Assembly: GCA_029718625.1 (NCBI GenBank) | Contig: CM056381.1 | Coordinates: forward strand, 57,592,157-57,656,156 | Length of the DNA: 64,000 nucleotides | Reading direction: 5' to 3' | Source: Synaphobranchus kaupii | Lineage: Eukaryota; Chordata; Actinopteri; Anguilliformes; Synaphobranchidae | Part shown: positions 46,501 to 54,071 of the stretch, piece by piece | Position numbering within the stretch: position 1 is the stretch's first letter | Layout: every line of letters begins with the position of its first letter | The notes under the pieces: model-generated | Told to the model about the DNA's origin: nothing | The model's input: the letters and a program-made list of their open reading frames with translations, nothing else | The model's database searches: none | Position numbers and translations under genes: made by a program

Positions 46501-49500
46501 ATATTCCAGGACGACAATGCCAAGATTCATCGAGATCACATTTTGAAAGAGTGGTTCAAGGAGCATAAAGTATCATTTTCACACATGAATTGGCCACCAG
46601 AGTCCTGACCTTAAAGGGATAGTTCGGAATTTTGGACATAATGTCTCAATTACGACTTACCCTTGATGTAGTTGATTGATGAAAAACATTTTCAGATAAT
46701 TCCATGCTTTCCCTTCTTTTGGACATACACACATTGCTAATGCTAGCACAACTCTAAGGTAACTGGTAGCATCCACTACCAAACGCACTTAAACACTCCA
46801 CAGTGCACCCAAAGCGAATAAAATACGACGACAGTCTATCGGGGTTATTTTCAGTGATTATACTATCATTTTTGAAGTCAAACTATCATTGAATCCTTTA
46901 CTTTGTGCTCACCTAAATTCTCTGTGGAAGTACGGCAGCGGAGCGATACTTTACGTTAGTAGGTAACGTAAAGTATAGCTCTGCCGCTGTATGTAGTGCC
47001 GGCTAACAACAATATCGCGCGTGTGAAAGAATCAGACTAGTAGTATTGTTAGCTAACGTTCAGGTAAGATGGTATTTCGGTGTGTATTTCAAGGTTGTTC
47101 AAATCATGCAAAAAAATTATCGTGGGCACCACAAAGTTTTAACCGATTTCCAGTGGAAGATCAATAAAGAAAACAGCTGTGGCTTCTTCCTGCTCACATG
47201 GATGTCAACACACCAATTGAGACTCTAAAAAAGTTACAAGTGTGTAGTGACCATGTCACGGAGGATGACTATGTGAAAATCAAAAAAAGGACGATCTCTA
47301 CTGAAGGAGCCTGCTGTGCCATCACCTGTTTTTCTTCATGCACCGAAAACAACTGACGAGCAGGTAACTAATAAATGATTGCATGCGTGATTTATCTATT
47401 CAATTTAGCTAGCTAGTTGCCACGATTGGGAAGTCATGGAAGTGGTCAAACTTTTCCTGCAAATTGGTAGCCAGTGTGCTTGCTTGTATATGCTGTGTTA
47501 TTCTGTAGCATGTTTGTGTTTAGCTGACTTGTTGTCTCCCAAATATGTAACTTTACGGCAAAACGGATTGTGTCGGCAACTGTGGAGTACAGCAGATGCC
47601 CTGGCTAATCTACAGCTAGCTCCGCTGCCGTACTTCCACAGAGAATATGTCAGCACAAAGTAAAGGATTCAACAATAGTTTGACTTCACAAATGATGGTA
47701 TAATCACTGAAAATAACCCAGATAGACTGTCTTTTATTTACTGTATTTTATTTGCTTTTGGTGCACTGTGGAGTGTTTAAGTGCGTTTGGTAGTGGATGC
47801 TACCAGTTACCTTAGAGTTGCGCTAGCATTAGCAATGTGTGTATGTCCAAAAGAAGGGACAGCATGGAATTATCTGAAAAAGGTTTCCATCCATCAACTA
47901 CATCATGGGTAAGTCGTAATTGAGACATTATGTCCAAAATTCCGAACTATCCCTCTAACCCCATTGAAAGTCTTTTGGATGTGCTGGAGAAGACTTTACG
48001 GAGTGGTTCGACTCTCCCGTCATCAATACAAGATCTTGGCCAAAAATTAAAGCAACTCTGGACGAAAATAAATATTGTGACGTTGCATAAGGTTGTCGAA
48101 ACAATGCCACGATGAATGTGCACCGTAATCAAAGCTAAAGGCGGTCCAACAAGTGTGCACGGAGGATGACTATGTGAAAATCAAAAAAAGGACGATCTCT
48201 ACTGAAGGAGCCTGCTGTGCCATCACCTGTTTTTCTTCATGCACCGAAAACAACTGACGAGCAGGTAACTAATAAATGATTGCATGCGTGATTTATCTAT
48301 TCAATTTAGCTAGCTAGTTGCCACGATTGGGAAGTCATGGAAGTGGTCAAACTTTTCCTGCAAATTGGTAGCCAGTGTGCTTGCTTGTATATGCTGTGTT
48401 ATTCTGTAGCATGTTTGTGTTTAGCTGACTTGTTGTCTCCCAAATATGTAACTTTACGGCAAAACGGATTGTGTCGGCAACTGTGGAGTACAGCAGATTC
48501 CCTGGCTAATCTACAGCTAGCTCCGCTGCCGTACTTCCACAGAGAATATGTCAGCACAAAGTAAAGGATTCAACAATAGTTTGACTTCACAAATGATGGT
48601 ATAATCACTGAAAATAACCCAGATAGACTGTCTTTTATTTACTGTATTTTATTTGCTTTTGGTGCACTGTGGAGTGTTTAAGTGCGTTTGGTAGTGGATG
48701 CTACCAGTTACCTTAGAGTTGCGCTAGCATTAGCAATGTGTGTATGTCCAAAAGAAGGGACAGCATGGAATTATCTGAAAAAGATTTCCATCCATCAACT
48801 ACATCATGGGTAAGTCGTAATTGAGACATTATGTCCAAAATTCCGAACTATCCCTCTAACCCCATTGAAAGTCTTTTGGATGTGCTGGAGAAGACTTTAC
48901 GGAGTGGTTCGACTCTCCCGTCATCAATACAAGATCTTGGCCAAAAATTAAAGCAACTCTGGACGAAAATAAATATTGTGACGTTGCATAAGGTTGTCGA
49001 AACAATGCCACGATGAATGTGCACCGTAATCAAAGCTAAAGGCGGTCCAACAAGTGTGCAACTTTTTTTTTTGGCCAAGCAGTGTGTCTCTATGGGATCC
49101 TAGAGGAATGGGGACACCTTTTTCCAAAGTCAAGGAATTGATTGGTCAATGGGCAGTTATTTTATTTGCAGTTATTTTATTAATCTGTTAGCCTGAACAT
49201 AACCTGCCCCGGAGCAGGTTAGCCATTCATCATAAGTTACCATGACTAACCTGCTCCAGAGCAAGATATCCTGGGTATGATAAGCCTCCTCCTTAGTATA
49301 CCTCCCTGCCCTCCAAGAGATGAGGCACAATAATTCCCTAGATGTATCTGCATTTATAAGTATATCTTTCAATTGCCAATGTAATTCCTGTGTATTTTTT
49401 GAGAGGGGAGAGAAACAAGCAACAACCTTATGATCAGGTCAACCAGAGCAAGCCATTTCTCCGCCACTTAATAACAATGTGACATTGCATAGACCATTAA

Positions 49501-49825
49501 CCAGTCACCTCTATCACAACATACTATTCCTCTTTTCCATGTGCCAAATTCTAAAGACCGACCTAGAATCAGTTAGGTAAGTACATATGTTAACTATGTG
49601 ACAATGCCAGTATGTTGGCATGCCTGGACTTACCTCCATCAGAGTCTTAAAAGGTCTGCTTCTGTCCAGAATAAATACATTTCCCACTAGTGGAAGAGGC
49701 CTGGGTCCTGGTGGGAAATTCTTATTGGTTTTTTTGTGATTAAGAATGTAGATAAGGATGATGCAATTCAGGATAATAAACAGAATAGATGTGCCATCCA
49801 GAGGCAAGATGTGAACCAAGGGCAT
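27945..49825 (-). CDS. Cytochrome P450 family 2 monooxygenase, 9 exons, intact (CYP2K-like)
   Basis: Minus-strand exons 49825-49634, 44778-44616, 35094-34945, 34272-34112, 33894-33721, 32032-31891, 31062-30878, 28924-28783 and 28141-27945 have GT-AG borders and continuous phase, and give 501 residues. Lengths 192/163/150/161/174/142/185/142/197 follow the standard nine-exon CYP2 pattern. Seen: N-terminal membrane anchor (about residues 10-29), PPGP hinge (38-41), C-helix WKTIR (128-132), I-helix AGTETT (304-309), ExxR EIQR (360-363), and heme loop [11 protein letters not shown] with axial Cys-441. It would be an ER haem monooxygenase of fatty-acid or xenobiotic type, reduced by P450 reductase. 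Phrases such as [20 protein letters not shown] recall fish CYP2K, but the subfamily is a guess. Large introns 1 and 2 (4.9 and 9.5 kb) are filled with transposons. Confidence 0.94.
28142..28782. other. CYP2 intron 8, nothing recognised
   Basis: AT-rich intron of 641 bases without element ends or coding similarity. Confidence 0.5.
28783..28924 (-). CDS. CYP2 exon 8
   Basis: 142 bases, acceptor GTGTATAG, donor GTAATG. It encodes the meander ([20 protein letters not shown]) and the start of the haem loop (AFMPFSAG). Confidence 0.95.
29001..29190. mobile_element. Tc1-like terminal fragment
   Basis: TTTCAAAAGTTTGGAATCAC after a short (TA)n tract, then GATGCTTTTATTCACCAAGG, is a common Tc1-like inverted-repeat end in fish. 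The partner end is not recognised. A poly-C/poly-T tract follows at 29192-29217. Confidence 0.55.
29853..30075. repeat. Single-arm copy of the palindromic repeat at 51726-52555
   Basis: It shares GGTACTCTTA, ATACTATAACCTCT, GGAACACATGGTTGGC, AAGTCAT-AAGGGTCT and ACCATCACTC in the same order with one arm of the large palindrome, at visibly lower identity. Confidence 0.75.
30090..30500 (-). pseudogene. Tc1-like transposase, N-terminal DNA-binding domain, broken
   Basis: The minus-strand translation begins near 30500 with a Met and [14 protein letters not shown], then, after a frameshift at a poly-A run (about 30428-30437 on the plus strand), [20 protein letters not shown] and [15 protein letters not shown], the paired-like helix-turn-helix of Tc1 transposases. 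In-frame stops follow. The catalytic domain is missing. A mariner/Tc1-type end (TGTCCCGAACATTATGGCAC) lies at about 30787-30806. Confidence 0.7.
30878..31062 (-). CDS. CYP2 exon 7: ExxR
   Basis: 185 bases, acceptor GTTTTCAG, donor GTTAAA. It encodes [11 protein letters not shown] and the K-helix AVIHEIQRF. The donor is weaker than the others (GTTAAA), but the protein match and phase require it. Confidence 0.94.
31358..31506. mobile_element. Short MITE with ~40-bp inverted ends
   Basis: GGTGTTTCACAAAGCGGGAT...AAGGAGTTAGCCGGCTAAC pairs with the complement of GTTAGCCAGCTAACTACTTA...ATGAAATACCCCC. A widespread fish MITE type, here in CYP2 intron 6. Superfamily not assigned. Confidence 0.75.
31891..32032 (-). 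CDS. CYP2 exon 6: I-helix
   Basis: 142 bases, acceptor CCGCAG, donor GTGAGT. It holds the oxygen-activation motif in [18 protein letters not shown]. Confidence 0.96.
32500..33083 (+). pseudogene. Tc1-like transposase relic
   Basis: Plus-strand fragments [22 protein letters not shown] and [17 protein letters not shown] (eroded DD-E region) are separated by stops and frameshifts. The right end reads TTTTGTCCAACACCTGTA, a known fish Tc1 inverted repeat, ending at 33083. It lies in CYP2 intron 5 in the opposite orientation to the gene. Long decayed. Confidence 0.65.
33721..33894 (-). CDS. CYP2 exon 5
   Basis: 174 bases, one codon shorter than the usual 177. Acceptor GTTATAG, donor GTAAGC. It encodes the F-G loop and H helix ([15 protein letters not shown] to MSKMEE). 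Confidence 0.93.
34061..34090. repeat. (TAA)n microsatellite
   Basis: Ten TAA units, 21 bases beyond the donor site of CYP2 exon 4. Confidence 0.95.
34112..34272 (-). CDS. CYP2 exon 4
   Basis: 161 bases, acceptor CTCTTAG, donor GTGTAG. It encodes helices D-F ([20 protein letters not shown]). Confidence 0.94.
34945..35094 (-). CDS. CYP2 exon 3
   Basis: Exactly 150 bases, acceptor CACTAG, donor GTGAAG. It encodes the B'-C region with [20 protein letters not shown], including the haem-propionate Arg of WxxxR. Confidence 0.94.
35503..35638. repeat. DIRS left inverted terminal repeat
   Basis: It is complementary over about 135 bases to 39193-39325, sharing TCTGGGGCCAGATGCA, GCGTAGTGAC, TGGGGGAG and TCACTG in order. 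Confidence 0.88.
35695..35790. repeat. DIRS internal complementary region
   Basis: The first part (to about 35731, GAACTCATAGAACATGGTTACC) is the reverse complement of the element's left edge at 35483-35520. The second part (35742-35790, CGTTCCTCCGACCATTAGGG) is the reverse complement of its right edge at 39300-39335. Such a fused complement of both ends is thought to template the circle junction during DIRS replication. Confidence 0.85.
35790..36380 (-). pseudogene. DIRS RNase H domain, frameshifted
   Basis: Reads [29 protein letters not shown] in one frame and then [19 protein letters not shown] (35953 downward) in another, the normal continuation of a DIRS RNase H, so a frameshift lies near 35950. 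The catalytic-type D/E/D residues are spread across both frames. After KWALPRL the sequence passes straight into the element end. Confidence 0.85.
36386..36940 (-). pseudogene. DIRS reverse transcriptase
   Basis: A 184-codon open stretch with RT blocks [42 protein letters not shown] and the active-site YLDDWLI. An upstream piece in the adjoining frame segment (37126-36941, [10 protein letters not shown]) belongs to the same protein but is cut off by a stop. The 140-codon plus-strand ORF over it is a shadow. Confidence 0.92.
37317..37805 (-). pseudogene. DIRS gag-like ORF, C-terminal part
   Basis: A 162-codon open stretch with Ala-rich helices ([17 protein letters not shown]) and a Pro-rich end just ahead of the RT region, in the position and style of DIRS gag. 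No enzymatic motif. Confidence 0.7.
38058..38571 (-). pseudogene. DIRS gag-like ORF, N-terminal zinc-ribbon part
   Basis: From ATG at 38571: [20 protein letters not shown], then [10 protein letters not shown], a Cys-pair array that opens fish DIRS gag proteins. A TGA where Arg is expected (about 38415) breaks it. Further gag-like sequence with an Asp/Ser-rich stretch ([10 protein letters not shown]) continues to 38058. Confidence 0.7.
39193..39325. repeat. DIRS right inverted terminal repeat
   Basis: Reverse complement of 35503-35638. Confidence 0.88.
40412..42373 (+). mobile_element. Harbinger-type DNA transposon, decayed
   Basis: About 1.96 kb with ends GGGGCTTGTTTCACA and TTGTGAAATGAGCCCC, enclosing a broken transposase (41300-41640). 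Near the left end a SINE/LINE tail (AGCAGACGCTTTTATCCAAA) has inserted. The uninterrupted target at 25160-25180 supports the boundaries. Confidence 0.75.
41300..41640 (+). pseudogene. Harbinger transposase (DDE_Tnp_4) fragment
   Basis: The frame reads [17 protein letters not shown], the first catalytic Asp block of Harbinger nucleases, then stops (TAG at 41545-41547). After a frameshift, [11 protein letters not shown] and then DDSYIWSN, the second Asp block, can be recognised. The rest is lost. Confidence 0.8.
42441..43440. other. CYP2 intron 2, nothing recognised
   Basis: AT-rich; no element ends or coding similarity seen. Confidence 0.45.
43445..43494. repeat. (AC)n microsatellite
   Basis: 25 AC units in CYP2 intron 2; likely polymorphic. 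Confidence 0.97.
43495..44615. other. CYP2 intron 2, proximal part, nothing recognised
   Basis: No element ends, RNA genes or exons found between the AC repeat and exon 2. Confidence 0.45.
44616..44778 (-). CDS. CYP2 exon 2
   Basis: 163 bases, acceptor CTCTTTCAG, donor GTAGGT. It encodes [20 protein letters not shown] and [10 protein letters not shown], standard CYP2 A-helix/beta-1 sequence. It ends in phase 1. Confidence 0.94.
45477..46236 (+). mobile_element. Tc1-like transposon (Passport-type ends), internally deleted
   Basis: Ends GCTGAAGTCAGAAGTTTACATA and TATGTAAACTTTCAACTTCA/ACTGTA are the well-known fish Tc1 inverted repeat. Only the 3' third of the transposase remains (45570-46004). 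It lies in CYP2 intron 1 on the strand opposite to the gene. Confidence 0.9.
45570..46004 (+). pseudogene. Tc1 transposase, C-terminal third
   Basis: A 144-codon open stretch holding [12 protein letters not shown] (second catalytic Asp), [15 protein letters not shown] (Asn-Pro-Ile-Lys where the catalytic Glu is expected) and the C-terminal tail. The catalytic Glu appears replaced by Lys, and the first Asp and DNA-binding domains are deleted, so it cannot be active. Confidence 0.9.
46366..46610 (+). pseudogene. Tc1 transposase, central part up to the DLNP block
   Basis: Reads [26 protein letters not shown] and NWPPES, then a stop (TGA) in place of the usual Pro, and breaks exactly within the expected Asp-Leu-Asn-Pro codons where the THAP element is inserted. 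Confidence 0.88.
46615..47954 (+). mobile_element. THAP-domain DNA element with long inverted repeats (Kolobok-like)
   Basis: 1,340 bp between TTAA (46611-46614) and CTAA (47955-47958, a one-base decayed duplicate). The ends AGGGATAGTTCGGAATTTTGG and complement open inverted arms of about 330 bases (46615-46947 and 47622-47954). Between the arms lies a broken THAP zinc finger (47069-47254 and following). TTAA target plus THAP domain are the combination known for Kolobok transposons. That assignment is inference. No catalytic domain is present. Confidence 0.8.
47069..47366 (+). pseudogene. THAP zinc-finger coding fragment
   Basis: ATG at 47069 opens [21 protein letters not shown]5-X4-C10 and, 48 residues on, C59-X2-H62 (CSDH) satisfy the C2CH rule; the FNRFP and QLWLL positions also fit. 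A TAA at codon 33 (47165-47167) and a later frameshift near 47310 break it. The shifted frame then reads [17 protein letters not shown] up to a GTAACT donor-like site. Once a site-specific DNA-binding module, now dead. Confidence 0.8.
47258..48158. repeat. Tandem duplication unit 1 (901 bp)
   Basis: It covers the tail of the THAP fragment, the right inverted arm and the Tc1 transposase C-terminus. Every landmark recurs 901 bases downstream. The ORFs at 47436-47663 and 48337-48564 are copies of each other and have no family match. Confidence 0.95.
47955..48114 (+). pseudogene. Tc1 transposase C-terminus, resumed after insertion (first copy)
   Basis: Starts with [16 protein letters not shown], which directly follows the split Asp-Leu codons of 46605-46614, and ends VVETMPR before TGA. 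The same sequence is duplicated at 48856-49015. Confidence 0.88.
48159..49059. repeat. Tandem duplication unit 2 (901 bp)
   Basis: Differs from unit 1 by only a few bases that I can find (for example GATGCC versus GATTCC near 47599/48500, and GGTTTCC versus GATTTCC near 47883/48784). Confidence 0.95.
49085..49633. other. CYP2 intron 1, proximal part
   Basis: A weak inverted pair (CCTGCCCCGGAGCAGGTTAG / CTAACCTGCTCCAGAG) lies at about 49204-49262. Nothing else recognised. Confidence 0.45.
49634..49825 (-). CDS. CYP2 exon 1
   Basis: ATG at 49825-49823 in context AACAAAATGC, 64 codons, donor GTAAGT. It encodes the membrane anchor, a basic stop-transfer patch (HKKTNK) and [12 protein letters not shown]. 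This Met is chosen because it sits just ahead of the anchor at the usual CYP2 distance from PPGP. Confidence 0.92.
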
Positions 49826-50834
49826 TTTGTTCTTATAGAATGAATTTTAAAAATCGGGATGTGGAAAAATTTTACCGCCTGAAAATAAAATGTATCGTTA
49901 AAGACAGCCTGTCTGTCAGCTGGTTGTTCAGAGGGGAAGTCCTTTGGATTGCACCCACCTGCAATGACAAATGACTACAAATAATATTAAGCAACACAGA
50001 CATGTATTAGCATTACTGACATTTTGATTAATCTTGTTTTAGTTGAAAAAGTACACATACAGTATATAATCTTCAAAATTCAAGATTAAAAAGTAAAAAC
50101 CGAAGGTTAACCAGTCAATTAGAAAAATGAAAAAGAAGCTTCAAACTCAAACACTAGTTTCTTTACTTTGCTTACTGATGGCAAAGTATTTCAGCAACAA
50201 CAGCACCATGAAGAAAAATGCAGTCAGACTTTATTTGGACTAACATTGGATCATTAACCTACTTCTCATTTGAAATTGATGACCATTTCATCACTTAACA
50301 AGTTCTTGAACCCATTCTCTAGGGACCTTTTTTGAACATAAGCCCAAACATAAAATGGTTACTGTTCTTCAACCCCTTTGACTACAGGCATAATACTAGT
50401 GTCTTCTGTAAGGTAACCCTTGGGAGTTAGTTTTCAAAGTGTATTACTGTATTATGTAAAGTATTACTGAAACAAAGTAACAGAAGCTCAAACACAGTGG
50501 ACATTTTTTCTCACCTAGAATATACAACATACATATACAATATCCCTGACTTTTGTTGGTAGCAATGGTGTTGCTTTTTACCATTATGATTGTTTCATGT
50601 TCTTCCTATCTGTCCATTGTCTCTGTCTGTATCAGTTTTTTTTCCTCAGGAGAGAAATATGCTGTTCGAGTATGGTCCATGCTGTACCGCAATGGAAACC
50701 GATCGGGAGTACATCAGAACAAGGAAGTATAATTGTTGCGCTCAAGAGACATGCTCAGTTTTGTCCTTGGTCACATTGCTAATGAAATTTACAATGAGGA
50801 AGGCTCAGAGCAGTGATGTGGAGAAGGCTACAGC
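49826..50834. other. Upstream flank of the CYP2 gene
   Basis: The promoter should lie here, reading leftward. I see no convincing TATA box at a suitable distance or other named site. ORFs at 50590-50880 show no protein family. Confidence 0.4.
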
Positions 50835-51093
50835 TGTGTCTGAATCAATGATATTCTATACTATTCACTATGCTAGTTGAAGACACTGGATGAGAAAGTT
50901 GTTAAGTAGGCAAAATGTTCTATCAATGTAGTGTACTTGAAATCCCCCAGATGATATACTTATTTTGGGGTTTCCGCTGGTAATAGTGTGGAGGATATTT
51001 TTTGCATACTGCAAATCACTAAAGAGTATGCAGTAAGGCGTACAGTATACTAGTACACAGAACACAGTAGATAGGGGCTCTGATTCAGACACA
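50835..51093. mobile_element. Short MITE, 13-bp perfect inverted ends
   Basis: TGTGTCTGAATCA and TGATTCAGACACA close a 259-bp element containing many GCATACT/AGTATGC words. A similar composition continues to 51300 and reappears at 52900-53060, suggesting further fragments of the family. Confidence 0.75.
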
Positions 51094-51553
51094 ACCATGT
51101 CAATACCTTAAGAGTGTTGCTGTGTCCATTATGCATACTTGCATACTACATAGTACGCACAGCAAGTATGGTTGCCATATTGTTTGTTATAAGTGCGTTC
51201 CGAACTGCAAGTATGAAAACATCAAGTACATACTAAAATCCCCGTATGTGTACTTCCGTACTTGATAGGACACAGAATTTCAAGTATGCATCCATGCACA
51301 CTTGTATGCTTTCTTTATTCATCATTTCTTCAGATCATTGCATTAAATGTAAAAACCACAGCTCTTCTCGCAAGAAAGGTATTTGTTTATTTTAAAATGT
51401 AAAGCACCACAACCAAAATTGCTGCGGAAACTACTGGCTCCATAGTTAAACAGAAATGTATGAGGAAACTAGACTGTTAACCGAAGGTCAGCTTGTGAAA
51501 GTTACTGATGGCAAGACCTAAGCAGTATACGTTAAATAAATACGTCTGTATTA

Positions 51554-52564
51554 CAGTACCAGTCAAAAGTTTGGACACACCAACTCATAGAAGGTTTTTT
51601 TCCATTATTTTTACTGTTTTCCACATTTTGGAATAGTAAAGACATCAAAACTATGAGATAACACAAATTAAATTATGCAAAAACCAAAAAAGGGTTAAAC
51701 AAATAAAAAAAAGTCTTATATTTTAGATTCTCCAAAGGAGCCACCCTTTGCCTTGATAACGGCTTTGCACATTCTTGCCATTCTCTCAAACAACTTCTGT
51801 GGTAAACAGGTATTCCACAGGTAAAAAGGTGATGCCACCATGACTGTATAAAATTATATCAAAAGACTCCTGATATCTTATTTCCAGGTACTCTTAGAAG
51901 CGATACTATAACCTCTGCATTTGAATGGATCTCTATGGGAATTGGGAGGTGGGACTAGATTTAGCTTTAAATTACACTGGAACAGTGTGGAACACATGGT
52001 TGGCTAAATGGCTCTAAGTCATCAAGGGTCTGACGTATCAAACAAGCCTTAAACCATCACTCAATCACTGCCAGAAATACAGTAGATATGGATGGATAAC
52101 TTGAAGGGTTTCTTCTCCTGACTTATTTTTCCATAGAGTTCAATAGGAAAATTTGTCAGGAGAAACAACCCTTCAAGTGATCCATCCATATCTACTGCAT
52201 ATCTGGCAGCAGAGTGATGGTTTAAGGCTTGTTTGATACGTCAGACCCTTGATGACTTAGAGCCATTTAGCCAACCATGTGTTCCACACTGTTCCAGTGT
52301 AATTTAAAGCTAAATATAGTCCCACCTCCCAATTCCCATAGAGATCCATTCAAATGCAGAGGTTATAGTATCGCTTCTAAGAGTACCTGGAAATAAGATA
52401 TCAGGAGTCTTTTGATATCCTTTTATACAGTCATGATGGCATCACCTTTTTACCTGTGGAATACCTGTTTACCACAGAAGTTGTTTGAGAGAATGGAAAG
52501 AATGTGCAAAGCCGTTATCAAGGCAAAGGGTGGCTCCTTTGAAGAATCGTTTTGACTGGTACTG
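51554..52564. mobile_element. Tc1/mariner-type element carrying a giant palindrome
   Basis: CAGTACCAGTCAAAAGTTTG and CGTTTTGACTGGTACTG are inverted ends flanked by TA. Just inside both ends lies eroded transposon sequence (CCACCCTTTGCCTTGATAAC) in opposite orientations, so most of the element is an inverted duplication. No ORF. Confidence 0.85.
51726..52555. repeat. Near-perfect palindrome, ~395-bp arms
   Basis: 51726-52122 and 52155-52550 are reverse complements with few differences; a 32-base AT-rich spacer separates them. The inner ~230 bases of each arm match the single copy at 29853-30075; the outer ~110 bases are Tc1-type terminal sequence. Confidence 0.9.
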
Positions 52565-53204
52565 TATATTTGCAGCATCTCACTATTCTGTTTTACTGGT
52601 GGTAGGCTATGAGGTAATCTGACCTGATTCCGCCACTTCTAGGGTTGTGTTGTCAGTAACTGTCGTAAAATATACGATTGCCTAGATTGATGGTTCACAC
52701 ACAGTCACAAGTAGGCTAGTTTCACCATGGCAGTACTGTAATGAAACTGATAAATTTAGCTGAACAATATTTATTGTCAATAATGTGATGCACTGTATAA
52801 TAACATTTGTAGCTCATTGCAAATGCTTAATGATGCCTGTACGTAGCTAGTTTCACGGAGGTGATTCTATTGTCTTTCCTGTAAGGTCAAAAGTATTCTG
52901 AAGCTGTGACTAAGTCATCAAGTGTGTTCCAAATTAAACGCAAATGAAGTGCACTTGCGCTAATGCATACTATGAAATATGTTCTAGCTAGTATACTTAG
53001 AAGAACGTACTATCTGGTATGGAAGTACGCAGAATGCAAGTATACTTAATGGAACATAGCCATGTAATCGGTTGCCAACTAGCGCGTGAAAATATTACAT
53101 AGCCAGAATAAATAAATAATAATTTTAAAATTCACCTTTGTGTGGTAAGAAAAAAATATTTGATTTCATAAAAATAATTTTTAAAAATATATAATGGATA
53201 TATA

Positions 53205-53770
53205 CAGATGGGAGACAAATTAAAGGAAAAACCCTGAAAGTGAGGGGGTCCGGTGGCTCTGTTATGCTGTGGGGAGCATTTTCCTGGCATGGTTTTGGTC
53301 CACTTGTCCCCTTAGAAGAAAGGGTCACAGTAAATCAATACAAAGTTATTCTGAGTGATCACCTTTATCCTATGATGAAACATTTCTGTCCTGACGGGAG
53401 TGGCCTCTTCCAGGATGACAATGTCCCCATCCATAAGGCACGAGGGGTCACTAAATGGTTTGATGAGTATGAAAATTATGTGAATCATATGCTATGGCCT
53501 TCGCAGTCACCAGATCTCAACCCAATTGAACACCTATGGGAGATTTTGGACGGACGTGTTAAGACAGTGCTCTCCACCGTCATCAAAACACCAAATGAGG
53601 GAATACATTTTGGAATAATGGCGTTCCATCCCTCCAGTAGAGTTCCAGAGACTAGAATCTATCTACTAGAGGTAGAATCTATGCCAAGGCGCATTGAAGC
53701 AGCTTCTTGTGGCCCAACACCTTACTAAGACACTTTGTGTTGGTTTTTCCTTAAATTTTTCACCTGTCTG
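53205..53770 (+). mobile_element. Third Tc1-like transposon, internally deleted
   Basis: CAGATGGGAGACAAATTAAA and the inverted right end TTAAATTTTTCACCTGTCTG, flanked by TA on both sides. It contains only the 3' part of a transposase. Confidence 0.9.
53240..53728 (+). pseudogene. Tc1-like transposase, C-terminal part
   Basis: A 162-codon ORF with GSVMLWGAFSWHGFG, LFQDDNVPIHKARG (second catalytic Asp) and [16 protein letters not shown] (catalytic Glu). The N-terminal DNA-binding half and first Asp are gone. The C-terminus contains a short internal repeat (around 53650-53685) not usual in the family. The Met is an accident of the deletion. Confidence 0.9.
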
Positions 53771-54071
53771 TATATAGCATCAATATTAACTATTTTTATT
53801 TTGCTGCCAAAAATGAATGGAGCGCAATGGGGAAACAAATCATAGATATCAGAAGGGGGTGACATTATATCCAGTGCTGAGGTTGAGGACCAAAAGCTGG
53901 CCCCTTGACCTATAGGCTCATAGGGCCCATATATGGAAACATGCACGGAGCTTCATTAACAAAGCCAGTGTTCACTTAACACGTTAATAACCGCCTTTGT
54001 GATTCCGGTTAAGCCCAATTGTCTTTGTTAGGTTTTGTCATGCCAGCCAACGCAAAGAAACCCTGGGTATG

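Larger units (their letters stand above)
46311..49084 (+). mobile_element. Second Tc1-like transposon, interrupted and partly duplicated
   Basis: Left end CTGCCTGGCAAAAAAAAAGTCG and right end TTTTTTTTTTGGCCAAGCAGT are inverted. Transposase sequence runs from 46366 to 46610, is interrupted by the THAP element, and resumes at 47955-48114. A 901-bp tandem duplication then repeats the THAP tail and the transposase end. Confidence 0.85.

Noticed and set aside
47436..47663. 75-codon ORF occurring twice (also 48337-48564), with a hydrophobic Cys-rich start
   Set aside because: Both copies come from the same 901-bp duplication, so their agreement is not conservation; the ORF runs into the inverted arm of the THAP element.
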